DNA of 64,000 bases from Roseivirga sp. BDSF3-8 (GTDB taxonomy: Bacteria > Bacteroidota > Bacteroidia > Cytophagales > Cyclobacteriaceae). The notes under the pieces were generated by a model, which was given only the letters and a program-made list of their open reading frames with translations, was not told the DNA's origin and did no database searches. This document shows positions 35,768 through 45,072 of the stretch, in pieces. How positions within the stretch are numbered: the first letter of the stretch is position 1; each line of letters opens with the position of its first letter. The stretch covers positions 1,091,001 to 1,155,000 of the forward strand of contig NZ_JBGNFV010000001.1 in the NCBI RefSeq assembly GCF_041449215.1, written 5' to 3'. The position numbers were made by a program, and so were the translations under genes.

Positions 35768-35952
35768 TCTTAAAAAATAGTTTAGTTATTCCTTACTCTA
35801 TCAGGGCTTTTCAGGAATTTTCGCCCGACCGGTCACTTATCGATTAATGAAAGTAGCAAAAGTAACCCTCTGTCAGGCAATTGCTTACACGTAAACCATA
35901 CTGCCTGTCATCATAAACACCTGTCCTGCTCGTAGTATTTTTTATATTTTCA

Positions 35953-36621
35953 GTGGATGAAAAAAAGACTACTTCCGGTATAGAGTGGAAGTCAAAACTA
36001 GTCGACCTGCTCATTGTGATTCTGGGCATTACCATCGCTTTTCAGCTTAATAACTGGAACGAAAGCAGAAACAACCGCCACACCCTCCACACCTATCTGA
36101 AAAGTTTCAGGTTGGAAAATAAGGACAATATCAGTCAACTGCAGGTGGCCATCAGGCATGCACAGCAGACCAAAACCCTGATAGACTCTCTCAAAAACAG
36201 CCTTTTGGCAGCAAAATATCATGGCCCCCACATAGAGCGGCAGGCAGTAGCTATGATGAGCCTCTCCTCTTTCAAACCCTCCCTCACTACCATGGAAAAC
36301 ATCACCGCCACCGGTGACTTTAAGCTCATCCCCGACAATGAACTGAGGCGCAGTATCATCGCCACCTATAACGACTACAAAGCCACCAGTCAAATGGAAG
36401 GACTCCTGTATGATTTTGTAGAATCATACCTCATCCCCTACTTCTTCAATAAAATGCGGTTTACATCACCCAACTCCATGGACAGAGCCACCCTGCAGGA
36501 CCCTCGTTTCGAGAACCTCGTATTTGGTTACGATATACTCCTGCAGCAGCAGATAAATGGCTACCAAAGCAGCCTCAGGAAAGCCACTGATCTGGCAGAA
36601 AAATTAGAAAAGGAAAGATAG
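35953..36621 (+). CDS. single-TM protein of the DUF6090-like type
   Basis: The product has 222 residues from GTG 35953. A membrane segment at residues ~14-32 is followed by the phrase ITIAFQLNNWNESR, which is typical of a Bacteroidota family of small membrane proteins (DUF6090-like). The remainder is helical and should sit in the periplasm. Function is unknown for the whole family. The assignment rests on that phrase and on length. Confidence 0.7.
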   Translation: MDEKKTTSGIEWKSKLVDLLIVILGITIAFQLNNWNESRNNRHTLHTYLKSFRLENKDNISQLQVAIRHAQQTKTLIDSLKNSLLAAKYHGPHIERQAVAMMSLSSFKPSLTTMENITATGDFKLIPDNELRRSIIATYNDYKATSQMEGLLYDFVESYLIPYFFNKMRFTSPNSMDRATLQDPRFENLVFGYDILLQQQINGYQSSLRKATDLAEKLEKER

Positions 36622-36710
36622 GAAACGCCCCGTAAGATATGCCTCTCCCAAACCAGGTAAAAGAACACAACCACCCCCGAAAGCGAATACATATAATTCA
36701 GAATTTCACC

Positions 36711-37538
36711 TTACTGCCCCAGGGCCACATCCAGCACCATCATAACCGCAAAGCCCAAAATCGCCCCCAGCGTTGCCAGGTCACTATTGCCGTGCATCTG
36801 TGATTCCGGAATTAGCTCCTCCACCACCACAAAGATCATTGCCCCTGCCGCAAAGGCCAGGCCGTAAGGTAAAATAGGCCGCGCAGCCATCACCGCAGCA
36901 GCCCCTATTGCGCCACCTATAGGCTCTACAGCCCCGCTAAGTTGCCCGTAAAAGAAAGCTTTTCGCCTGCTAAAGCCCTCCCGGCGCAATGGAGCAGACA
37001 CCGCCAGGCCCTCAGGAAAGTTTTGAAGCCCTATTCCGATAGCAAGAGCGACTGCCCCCCCAAAGGTCGCATTAGAAAGAGTATCTGCAGCCGCACCCCC
37101 AAAGCTTACGCCAATAGCCAGCCCTTCCGGTATGTTATGCAGCGTAATCGCCAGCACCAGCAAGATACTACGGTGCCAGTTAGTCTTTACCCCTTCTGCT
37201 TCCGATCTGGGCAAACCTATATGTAGATGAGGTAGCAACTTATCTATACCGGCCAGGAAAAAAGCCCCCAGCAGCAACCCTACCACAGCCGGCACCCACG
37301 GCGTTTGGCCTGCCTCTTCAGCCATCTCTATAGCCGGCGCCAGTAGTGACCAAAAGCTCGCAGCCAGCATCACACCCGCCGCAAAGCCCATCATGCCATC
37401 AAGGACCTTCCGGTTTACTTTTTTGAAAAAGAAGATAATGGAAGCCCCAAGGGCGGTGACTCCCCACGTAAATAAAGTAGCAATCGTAGCTTGCCATACC
37501 GGGGAAAATTGCTTTAACCACTCTATCATCCATGTCAT
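36711..37538 (-). CDS. ZIP family divalent metal transporter
   Basis: The product has 275 residues from ATG 37538 ([11 protein letters not shown]). Starts further upstream, including 37544, are possible, but the frame beyond runs toward the tandem-repeat DNA and looks noncoding. It has about eight membrane helices with the ZIP metal-site motifs [20 protein letters not shown] (TM4) and [17 protein letters not shown] (TM5). In both, the H/N..PEG pattern lines the zinc/iron path. A His-rich loop is short (LLPHLHIG). It is probably an importer of Zn, Fe or Mn in the GufA-like subfamily. It converges with the gene on its left. Confidence 0.93.
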   Translation of the reverse strand: MTWMIEWLKQFSPVWQATIATLFTWGVTALGASIIFFFKKVNRKVLDGMMGFAAGVMLAASFWSLLAPAIEMAEEAGQTPWVPAVVGLLLGAFFLAGIDKLLPHLHIGLPRSEAEGVKTNWHRSILLVLAITLHNIPEGLAIGVSFGGAAADTLSNATFGGAVALAIGIGLQNFPEGLAVSAPLRREGFSRRKAFFYGQLSGAVEPIGGAIGAAAVMAARPILPYGLAFAAGAMIFVVVEELIPESQMHGNSDLATLGAILGFAVMMVLDVALGQ

Positions 37539-37638
37539 AAGCATGACACTAAAAAAAGGTTTGGGCATATGAGCGACTATCGAGGGCGTATACCCGGCCG
37601 CGTTCGGTCCCATGGTTGCCATTTCCACGAAATTGGTG

Positions 37639-37728
37639 CCGGGTCGCGTCCGACCGGGTCGCGTCCGACCGGGTCGCGTTCGACCGGGTCGCGTTCGACC
37701 GGGTCACGCCTGACCGGGTCACGTCCGA
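37639..37728. repeat. 15-bp tandem repeat (minisatellite), six units
   Basis: Six head-to-tail units of CCGGGTCGCGTCCGA with point variants (TTCGA in units 3-4, CACGCCTGA and CACGTCCGA in 5-6). Because the period is a multiple of three, open frames run through on both strands, but neither looks like a gene. It lies between the ZIP gene start and the end of the metallophosphoesterase gene. Confidence 0.95.
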
Positions 37729-37821
37729 CTTCGTTATCCAGAGTGTGTGAAGTAATTCTCCCAATATTGTCCGGCATCAAAAAAAGCCTTGCTACTGTGA
37801 AGACCGCCCTTTTTTTATCCC

Positions 37822-38742
37822 TTATTCCGCTTCCCCCGGATCCTTATCCTCCATATACCCTTCCGCTCCTTTCAGCGTGATCATTGTCAGCTCAGGCCGG
37901 CAGAATAGCCGCATCGGGATCAGGCTAAACCCTATACCCCGGTTTACATACAGCCTGTTACCCGGCTTGTCTATTTTCTCAGAAGACCAGCCTTCAGCCA
38001 CCACCTCACGATCACGCGCAATGTCCAGCCAGCTCTCCGAGGGCAACAGCGGAAGCCGCAACTGCCCGCCATGAGTATGCCCCGCTAGGGTCAGTGGAGC
38101 CGTGCGCGGCGCAAAGTCCCGGTACGCCACCGGGTTATGCATGAATATGATACGCGCATCATCAGCCGAAATACCCGCCATCGCCTGGTCAGGCAAACTG
38201 TTACCCGCCCATTCGCTACCTATCCCCACTACATAAAGCGGGCCTGTGCCAGAGCCTACATTCACCGATTCGTTTTCCAGTACCACTATCCCCGCCTCTT
38301 CCAGTTGCTGCGCCAGGTATCGCGCAATCTCCGGCCGGCCATTGCTCTCCTTTTTCATTAGCGAATAGTCATGGTTACCCAACACCGCATATACCGGAAT
38401 ATTTGCCTCCGCCAGCGGGCGCACCAGGTCCACCGCTTCATTCACCACAGCCGTATCAGGCTTATACACAAAGTCTCCGCATATAAGTACCATATCAGCC
38501 TCCCATGAGATAATCCGGTCCACCGCCTTACTCACCATCCCCGTATTATCCCACCACATGCCCACCTGAAAGTCCGCAAGAAGCGCTACCCTTCGCCCCT
38601 CCCATTCAGCCGGCAGGTAAGGCAGCCTGGCCTCTGTTTTTTGCTCATCCAGCAGCAGACGAGGCTCTATCACCCCCCCGTAGATCACCAGCAGGAGAAT
38701 AATGAGTAAAAAGATAGTGAATACATGCTTAAATGCTTTCAT
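37822..38742 (-). CDS. membrane-anchored metallophosphoesterase (YkuE/YaeI-like)
   Basis: The product has 306 residues. It has an N-terminal membrane anchor (residues ~6-26), then the calcineurin-like metal motifs in order: LLADFQVG (in place of the usual DxH), ICGDFVY, GNHDYS, and LAGHTHGGQLRLP. The first motif shows D-F-Q instead of D-x-H, as in some YkuE relatives. Members hydrolyse phosphodiesters, some of lipid head groups, so a membrane-surface substrate is likely. It lies 42 bases behind the HAD gene on the same strand and probably shares its transcript. Confidence 0.88.
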   Translation of the reverse strand: MKAFKHVFTIFLLIILLLVIYGGVIEPRLLLDEQKTEARLPYLPAEWEGRRVALLADFQVGMWWDNTGMVSKAVDRIISWEADMVLICGDFVYKPDTAVVNEAVDLVRPLAEANIPVYAVLGNHDYSLMKKESNGRPEIARYLAQQLEEAGIVVLENESVNVGSGTGPLYVVGIGSEWAGNSLPDQAMAGISADDARIIFMHNPVAYRDFAPRTAPLTLAGHTHGGQLRLPLLPSESWLDIARDREVVAEGWSSEKIDKPGNRLYVNRGIGFSLIPMRLFCRPELTMITLKGAEGYMEDKDPGEAE

Positions 38743-38784
38743 AGTACGGTCAGGAGTAGTATTGTTTAATAATTCTTAGTAGAG

Positions 38785-39630
38785 TTAATGGCCCGATAGC
38801 TTACGTAGCGAAATTCGCTTGCATATACTTTCCACAGCATATTGCAGGCATTTCATCAGGTCAGACCCTTCCGTATAGTCCGTCTCCAGCAGGTTATCCA
38901 CCTTCTGCCCCTCCGTCAGATCATCATCCTCCTTCCAGTGCGCCGCGTTTTCCTTTGCCAGCCCTATTGTAATGCCTCCTTTTCCGTGGAGTAGTGAAAA
39001 CACCGGGCGGTCACTCGAGCCATCACCCACATAAATGATCTGGTCAAAAGGTATATGCATGTCCTCCTCATCCACATGCTGGTGAGAATCAGAGGGAGCA
39101 TTAGGCCCCGACGTGCCCGTACCCTTCGCCAGTTGCTGGATATACTCACGCTTCTCCTCATGCGTCACCAGGCTCTTCACAAATATGAGCTCATCATCAT
39201 CATTAAATGCATAGGCACCACCCCACATATCATGAAATTCTTTAGCAATAGAAGTCGCTTCAGGCACTTCCAGAAAACCCGCCGTAAGCAGGTAAAACTG
39301 CATCTCCACATCATCATCCGTACAAAAACCACGCAACCTGTCAAAGAGCGTATCCACACCCTCAAAAAGCTCAATCTCCCTTCCTACTTCAGTAAAAACC
39401 TCCCGCTTTATCGTCGGATTACCAGCCTGCGAATACTTGATCCATGAGTAAGCCCGGGCCAGTGACGTCTCCCATCCATCATCCAAAAGCTTCTTTACAA
39501 ATCCCTCCCGTTCTTCAGCATCTATGCCCGTCTTTTCCAGGAGCTTTTTATGGGTCGGAGGTGCCAGCGTCTCATCAAAGTCAAAGACAACAGCAATTTT
39601 AGGAATGGTAGGTAAGGTATATTTACTCAT
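38785..39630 (-). CDS. HAD superfamily hydrolase
   Basis: The product has 281 residues. HAD motif I is VVFDFDETLAP with nucleophile and acid/base Asp, motif II is FYLLTAG, and motifs III/IV are the Lys in EEKREYI and VGDGSSDRPVF. The cap region is between motifs I and II. The overall form resembles phosphoserine-phosphatase-like HADs, but the substrate is unknown. It is first in a two-gene operon with the metallophosphoesterase. Confidence 0.88.
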   Translation of the reverse strand: MSKYTLPTIPKIAVVFDFDETLAPPTHKKLLEKTGIDAEEREGFVKKLLDDGWETSLARAYSWIKYSQAGNPTIKREVFTEVGREIELFEGVDTLFDRLRGFCTDDDVEMQFYLLTAGFLEVPEATSIAKEFHDMWGGAYAFNDDDELIFVKSLVTHEEKREYIQQLAKGTGTSGPNAPSDSHQHVDEEDMHIPFDQIIYVGDGSSDRPVFSLLHGKGGITIGLAKENAAHWKEDDDLTEGQKVDNLLETDYTEGSDLMKCLQYAVESICKRISLRKLSGH

Positions 39631-40251
39631 GGATAGTATTTATAGTAATTTTCCATGATAACCTCCTCCCCTCCTACTTTGTTAGTCAGTATCTCCCTCC
39701 TGTACCCCCTTTTACATACTCCTACCAGTGCCCCTTCCCATCAGGTTACCAAACACCACTCCCATGCCAGCAAAAGAATAATATATATTGAATATATAGT
39801 CAGCATCAAAACCACATTCCCCGCACACCATTATACGGTTAAACATATTATGTAAATGTATACTTTCAATTTACTCCACCCCACAGAAGAGTCGCAACCC
39901 CCAAATCCCAAATCTTCAAAAATAGTACATACATTATACTAACTTTCACTTTTCACAAATCCTCCTACAGACCCCACCCTTCCATTCACCAAGAAGACAT
40001 TAGATCCATAGAGGGAAAACCCTCAATAAAACCGCCATAAAACAGCCTATAACACCTTTTAAGAATTTCCTCATTGAGGATGCTCACTGGTTCTGCAGAA
40101 AACAGCCCGCTTACTTTTCCTCAAGGACCAGGTCAAAAAGTCCTACACCCCACCATCCAGCATGTTCAAATATTAATTTTAAATAAACCCTTACAACACA
40201 TTGTCTTTTAGATATGGATTCTCCAAATTGAGAACCAAACCAGTATAACCC
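39631..40251. other. intergenic region upstream of the ten-gene operon
   Basis: About 620 AT-rich bases between the divergent HAD gene and the large operon. It must carry the operon promoter, but I could not fix a convincing TTG / TAnnTTTG pair. No gene, repeat or RNA is seen. Confidence 0.4.
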
Positions 40252-41337
40252 ATGTCAGCCAGTAACCCCCAATATGCTGTTGTTATAACATCTATTGGCA
40301 ATGCCAGCCCAGCCCGTATTAAACCCGTAGCGGAAAAACTCGAGATGCCCTATGAGTTCATGCTGCGCCTTATATACAATGCCCCCGTCGTATTCGTACG
40401 CAACCTTGATGCAGAGTCCGCCCCCAAGGCAGCCGCCCTGCTTAGGCAGATAGGCCTCGAAGCCACCCACATGCCCGCTGAAGAGGTACCCGTATACCAA
40501 AACCCCCGCGTAGATGTAAGCCTCTACCTCCACGATGTCCTCCAGCTACCAGCCACAGTCAAAAGCCTCGCCGAATTTATCGGATGCCCCTACCAGGAGG
40601 CAATGAAAGTACTCAACAACTACCCCGCCCTCGTGCTCGGAGGCGTATCACCCGCCACAGCCGAAGCCCTCGCAAGCCGCGTCAATGCCGAGGTCACCTA
40701 CGCTGACCCTACTCAATCTGCCTATACGCTCGAGGTAGCCGGCACCGACCGGATGGTACTCCACCAGGTGCACCGCACACTCAGTACCATGGGCGTAGCC
40801 CTCGAGCCCGGCCAGCAACTCTTTCGCGGCCTCACCTATACCCAGGGCCAGACCGTATGGAAAAAATTTCAGTCCACAGGCGCCATTCTGCTCATGAACC
40901 AATCCTTTGAGCGTTACGAAGTACTCCTCGATGCCCTCGACCAATCCGTACCCGGGCACCGCCGGCAACTCGTAAACCTCACCGGCATGCCCGAAGAAAT
41001 AGTAGACGAAGTGCTGGAAAACCTGCCCGTGCAACTGGAGGCCTCCGTAAGTGCTCAGCACATAGAACAAAAGCTGAAAGATTACCAAACCGCCGGTCTC
41101 CTGTGCAGCAGCAGACGCCTGACTAATACCCCCCGCCAGCTTATGGTAGATGAGATACAGAGCCAGGAACAGGCACGCAAAGTACTGAGCCGCTTCGTCC
41201 CGGCCGACCAACTACCCCATCCCATCAGGACACCCTGGCAGGCCCCCGTACCCCTCTCAGACCTTATGGCCCGCTACGCCGTGCAGGAACTCGAAGCAGC
41301 CGGATGCGATGCAGACTATGAAGACTTCACCCTATGA
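40252..41337 (+). CDS. operon gene 1: four-repeat protein, possibly L7/L12-like fold
   Basis: The product has 361 residues and no signal peptide. Three or four repeats of ~65-70 residues follow one another (about 8-75, 87-150, 158-220, 222-292). Each goes strand, helix, helix, strand with text such as YAVVITSIGNASPARIKPVA, VDVSLYLHDVLQLPATVKSL and YEVLLDALDQSVPGHRRQLV. The order and the pattern of PVVFVRN and GLEATHMP ends recall the C-terminal domain of ribosomal protein L7/L12 and its relatives. That likeness is my inference. The protein is probably a cytoplasmic adaptor. Its stop overlaps gene 2's start (ATGA). Confidence 0.7.
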   Translation: MSASNPQYAVVITSIGNASPARIKPVAEKLEMPYEFMLRLIYNAPVVFVRNLDAESAPKAAALLRQIGLEATHMPAEEVPVYQNPRVDVSLYLHDVLQLPATVKSLAEFIGCPYQEAMKVLNNYPALVLGGVSPATAEALASRVNAEVTYADPTQSAYTLEVAGTDRMVLHQVHRTLSTMGVALEPGQQLFRGLTYTQGQTVWKKFQSTGAILLMNQSFERYEVLLDALDQSVPGHRRQLVNLTGMPEEIVDEVLENLPVQLEASVSAQHIEQKLKDYQTAGLLCSSRRLTNTPRQLMVDEIQSQEQARKVLSRFVPADQLPHPIRTPWQAPVPLSDLMARYAVQELEAAGCDADYEDFTL

Positions 41338-41900
41338 ACCAGAATAAAGCCGACATCATCCACCTGGGCATAGCCGAACAAGGCAAGCTCTATGCCCTTA
41401 AAAACAACCACCAGGAGGCCCTCCGCCACTACCGCGAAGCCCTCAAAATGGTGAGCGACCACAAGGCCCATGAGCTGTTTGCCCAGCACTACCTCCAGTG
41501 CACCATGGAGAGCCTCGAGCTCAGCGGCGCATATGACGAAGTCATAACCTACTGCCATCGCCTACTCCAGGTAATGGGACCCGAAAAGCCAGAATCACCA
41601 TTTCTCATGAGACATATGGCAGCCACCCTCGAGCGTCTCGCCGTGCAGCACCTTCTCAAAAAAGAAAAAGAAGAAGCCCGGAAACACCTCGAGCGCATAA
41701 AAAACATAGCCGGCCCAGGCATACAGCCCCTCGCCGACCAACTGCTGAACTGGCTGCAGCGTGGCTACACCATAAGGCCCGGCCAAATCAGAGACGCGCA
41801 GAAGAAACACCGCTATTTCATCGTGCAGCAAGACAAAGTAAAGCCCGAAATAGCCATTGACCTTAAAAACCTTGTAACCGACACCAGCCAGGCCCTGTAA
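41334..41900 (+). CDS. operon gene 2: TPR-like protein
   Basis: The product has 188 residues, all helical. The first 130 residues have TPR spacing (LYALKNNHQEALRHYREALK, ELSGAYDEVITYCHRLLQ, EEARKHLERIKNI). The end (IAIDLKNLVTDTSQAL) is less regular. TPR proteins act as protein-binding scaffolds or chaperones, which fits a helper for the structural-looking proteins coded behind it. There is no signal peptide. The start is inside the stop of gene 1. Confidence 0.75.
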   Translation: MNQNKADIIHLGIAEQGKLYALKNNHQEALRHYREALKMVSDHKAHELFAQHYLQCTMESLELSGAYDEVITYCHRLLQVMGPEKPESPFLMRHMAATLERLAVQHLLKKEKEEARKHLERIKNIAGPGIQPLADQLLNWLQRGYTIRPGQIRDAQKKHRYFIVQQDKVKPEIAIDLKNLVTDTSQAL

Positions 41901-41943
41901 CCGGCCTGAGAAGCATAAAGAAAAAGCAAACCAATAAACACCT

Positions 41944-43752
41944 ATGAGTGCCGTAGATAAACTTAGAGAGTCCGCCGCTGTGCTACAGGAGGTAGACGTA
42001 ACCGAGATCATCAGCTCCCTTGCCATGGGCATAGCCGATGCCCAGCGCCAACTGGATAATAACAGCGTACAGCAACTGATACAACTCGCCGATCCGAACA
42101 ATGGATTTAATGGTAAATCCCTCATCGAACTCGGCTTTACCCCCGCCTTCTACCACTTCCAGCATGCCGACGTGTCTGCCTCCATCTCATTAAAGATGAA
42201 GCTGAAGCAGGAGACCTCTTTTGGCATATCCCTGCAAGGCTCCTATAGCAGCCAAAAAGGATTTAACCAGGACCGCATGGACACCCTCCAGCAACTCGAC
42301 CGCTCAAAAGAGCGAAGCGAGTTTAAGAGCAGCCGCAGCTTTGTCATGGAAGCCTCCGAGTCCAACTCACTGCGCATATCCAGCCAGGAGATAAAAATGG
42401 ACCAGGAAGAGGGCAGCTACACCCGTCTGGAAAATTTTGAGCAGGACATGCGTGAGGTCGAAAATGTAGACCGCGTCCGCTCACAGATCAGTGCCAAAGA
42501 ACAGGCAACCGAAGCTTCTGAAGACCACCTCGTCATACGTAATGCCGGCGGCTTTGTCAGCATCTACGTCCCTGCCCAGGTCACCGATGACGAAGGCATC
42601 CTGAAGCTGACCGATTATAGCGAAAGCACAGCCATAGACATTGATCCCAGCGGCGGTGCCAGCGATAACTTCAACGTAGCGGCCGACTTCCAGACCACTT
42701 TCGATACCGCCTATACGAAAAACGGAAACCAGGGCGTGACCGGCTTCTCACCCGCTGGTGTACTCACCACTAAAGGAGGCGCCCCCGATGAATCAATTCT
42801 CACCCACTACTTTGAGTTTGACAAAGCCTATATTGATTTCAGCGCCGGAGACAATAACACCAACAAGTCCTACTTCCACATGCTGAGTAAGATCCTTATA
42901 AATGACCCCTCCGCAAGGATCACCATCACAGGCTCTACCGATACCAGCGGCACCGACCTCTACAATGAGGGACTTTCTGAAGATAGAGCCAAGGCCCTAA
43001 AGTGCTGGTTTACGTCCGTAGGCGTGCCGGAAAATCAGATCAAAACAGAGAAAAAAGGCGAAACCATAGCCATACAGAACATTGCCGACGGCACCAAAGA
43101 CCGTGCCTACCGCTTTGCCCGCGTGCGCCTTACCTCAGCATCCGACTACCTTTTCTTTAAAGGAGGTGCCTTTAAGCAGGATGCTACCCCTGATGACCAG
43201 GCCGCCGATAAGAATAAGTTTATCTATACCAAAGCCACCGAAGCATCCAAAACATGGCCCGCCATACTGCTGGAGTCAACCTCAGCCAATCTCAGCATAA
43301 ACGAGACCAGCTACAACGACATCGTGAAGGAGATCAATGACAGCCGTTCTACCAACAAATACTCCGCCGAGTACCGTAACGACATCATCTATGCCCTACA
43401 TGATGAGACCAAGATCAGCTACGTCACCTACTCCAAAAGTGAAGACTCCATAGACATACAGAGTGCCAGTGCAAGCAGCAGCTCAGAACAGGGCGAGGAA
43501 GAGACCTACCTCATCTCCGAAAATGAGAACTTCCTCAGCAACTTCAAGCAGGATGCCTCCGAGCTGGACACCAGCAGTTCATTTGCCGTTGGTGGCTCCA
43601 TAGACTTCCGCATGGCCAGGCAGTTCGAGATCAATATGGAAGGCAACGCCTCCGTATCCGCCAGGCTCGTATCACTCCCTGCCCCTACCGAGTTACTGAA
43701 CGAGATCAAGGCCAACCTTGGCTCCGGCTCTACCAATAATAGCGGCAACTAA
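41944..43752 (+). CDS. operon gene 3: core-family protein with inserted OmpA-like domain
   Basis: The product has 602 residues. The N-terminus has the operon family's core (IISSLAMGIADAQRQLDNNS, LGFTPAFY at 63-70, VSASISLKMKLKQE). Then comes a charged, helical/disordered stretch (100-200), a beta region, and an OmpA/MotB-like domain at about 287-398 (HYFEFDKAYIDFS, ITGSTDTSGTDLYNEGLSED, RAKALKCWF). The C-terminal ~50 residues return to the family pattern (ASVSARLVSLPAPTELL). The core thus looks split by insertion. OmpA-type domains normally bind peptidoglycan, yet there is no signal peptide. The TAA stop shares its last A with the ATG of gene 4. Confidence 0.8.
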   Translation: MSAVDKLRESAAVLQEVDVTEIISSLAMGIADAQRQLDNNSVQQLIQLADPNNGFNGKSLIELGFTPAFYHFQHADVSASISLKMKLKQETSFGISLQGSYSSQKGFNQDRMDTLQQLDRSKERSEFKSSRSFVMEASESNSLRISSQEIKMDQEEGSYTRLENFEQDMREVENVDRVRSQISAKEQATEASEDHLVIRNAGGFVSIYVPAQVTDDEGILKLTDYSESTAIDIDPSGGASDNFNVAADFQTTFDTAYTKNGNQGVTGFSPAGVLTTKGGAPDESILTHYFEFDKAYIDFSAGDNNTNKSYFHMLSKILINDPSARITITGSTDTSGTDLYNEGLSEDRAKALKCWFTSVGVPENQIKTEKKGETIAIQNIADGTKDRAYRFARVRLTSASDYLFFKGGAFKQDATPDDQAADKNKFIYTKATEASKTWPAILLESTSANLSINETSYNDIVKEINDSRSTNKYSAEYRNDIIYALHDETKISYVTYSKSEDSIDIQSASASSSSEQGEEETYLISENENFLSNFKQDASELDTSSSFAVGGSIDFRMARQFEINMEGNASVSARLVSLPAPTELLNEIKANLGSGSTNNSGN

Positions 43753-44213
43753 TGGCACAGACGCCCAAAGTAGCCAAATCACTGCTCAGTGCCCCGCTGC
43801 CCGATATCATCGAGCGGCTGGGCCTCGCTATTGCCACCGCACAAAGCGCACTCGACCGCAATAGCATGAGCATAGTGGCAGAAATGATGGAGTCTAAAGT
43901 AGAACTGAACGGCACAGAGTATAACCTCATCGCACTCGGCTTTACCCCCACCTTCTACGCTTTCACAGAAGCCATGGTAGAGGCAAAGCTCGACTTTAGC
44001 ATTAGCGAGTCCACCGAAGTAGGCCTTAGCGCCACCGTAGGGGTAGACTATAAAGTCTTCGGCGCATCCGTTACCGCCTCCTATGCCCGTAAGTTCGGCA
44101 TAGAGTCCAGCGGCTCATCATCCATCAGTGCCAAGCTCGTATCCCTGCCACCACCCGAGCCACTGAGCCGGGTCATTGACAGCATTATCGAACAGGACCA
44201 GAACAATCAATAA
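43752..44213 (+). CDS. operon gene 4: minimal core-family protein
   Basis: At 153 residues this is the shortest member and so the best picture of the core. It has an N-terminal amphipathic helix (SLLSAPLPDIIERLGLAIAT, AQSALDRNS), LGFTPTFYAF at 62-71 followed by a strand MVEAKLDFSISES, a second strand pair (VTASYARKF), and the end ISAKLVSLPPPEPL plus a helix. There are no Cys, no signal peptide and no known catalytic motif. The strand-rich second half suggests a structural, possibly oligomer-forming protein. The layout loosely recalls DUF2589-type proteins, which I cannot verify without a profile search. Confidence 0.78.
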   Translation: MAQTPKVAKSLLSAPLPDIIERLGLAIATAQSALDRNSMSIVAEMMESKVELNGTEYNLIALGFTPTFYAFTEAMVEAKLDFSISESTEVGLSATVGVDYKVFGASVTASYARKFGIESSGSSSISAKLVSLPPPEPLSRVIDSIIEQDQNNQ

Positions 44214-44267
44214 GCGGTCCACCACATGAAATCGAATTATCTAAACCGCAATATCCCTTTATAGAAA

Positions 44268-45044
44268 ATGTATAATAGCAGAAATATCGGCCACGACCTG
44301 CTCAATGTCCCTATGGGCGACATGATCCGAGACATGGCCTTTGCCATAGCCGAGGCCCAGGTTAAGCTGGATGAGAACTCCATTCAAGTAGCCGAAATGA
44401 TGGGCGGCCTCAAGACCATCCGTGATGAAGAAGGCAACGTCACATTCGAGGACAGCCGCGTATTCTTTGGCCGCGACGAAGTACCCTTTAGCGTAGCCAA
44501 AACCCTGTATGATTCCTCCGATGACGACACCTTCAAAGGCACCATGCTCAGCGTACTCAACGGAGAAGGTAAGGTAGCCACTGAAACCAGTGGCAAGCTC
44601 GCAGCCGAATCAGGTGTCACCAGCGACACCATGGTATTGGTACCCACACGCCTCAGCATGCTGGAGCTCGGCTTTACCCCATCCTTCTATCAGTTTGTAG
44701 ATACCATCATAGAAGTAAAGATCAATATCAGCTACACCCAGGAGTTCTCCTCCGAAACTAAAGTAGACAGCAACATCAAGTCCCGCTCACGCTACCAGTC
44801 CGCCAGCTTTAACTGGAACTCCGGCTACCGCAGCTACCGCCGCACCACCGTGACCACCACCCAGGTAAACGCCACCTACTCCACCAAATACAACTATTCC
44901 GCTGAAGGCTCCAGCCTCCTCCGCACCAAACTTAGCCCCGTCCCCCCGCCAGCCATACTCGAAGAGCGCATACGCCTCCAAATGGAACTGCAGCGCGAGC
45001 GCGAAGAGGCAAAACAACAGGCCAGTACACCCACCACCAATTAA
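44268..45044 (+). CDS. operon gene 5: core-family protein with acidic insertion
   Basis: The product has 258 residues. The core opens HDLLNVPMGDMIRDMAFAIA, EAQVKLDENS. An insertion of ~85 residues (50-130), rich in Asp/Glu/Ser/Thr, separates it from LELGFTPSFYQF at 132-143. The strand VEVKINISYTQEF-like segment follows, then an Arg/Ser/Tyr-rich strand stretch (SGYRSYRRTTVTTTQ) and NATYSTKYNYSAEGSSLLRT before LSPVPPPAILEE. The last 25 residues form a charged helix. It is closest to gene 6 in the C-terminal part. Confidence 0.78.
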   Translation: MYNSRNIGHDLLNVPMGDMIRDMAFAIAEAQVKLDENSIQVAEMMGGLKTIRDEEGNVTFEDSRVFFGRDEVPFSVAKTLYDSSDDDTFKGTMLSVLNGEGKVATETSGKLAAESGVTSDTMVLVPTRLSMLELGFTPSFYQFVDTIIEVKINISYTQEFSSETKVDSNIKSRSRYQSASFNWNSGYRSYRRTTVTTTQVNATYSTKYNYSAEGSSLLRTKLSPVPPPAILEERIRLQMELQREREEAKQQASTPTTN

Positions 45045-45072
45045 TTATTCCATCACTTAAACACAAAAGCAA

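Noticed and set aside
37549-37880. Open frames on both strands across the 15-bp tandem repeat
   Set aside because: They exist only because the unit length is a multiple of three. The encoded [12 protein letters not shown]-like text is repetitive and no start or homology supports a gene.
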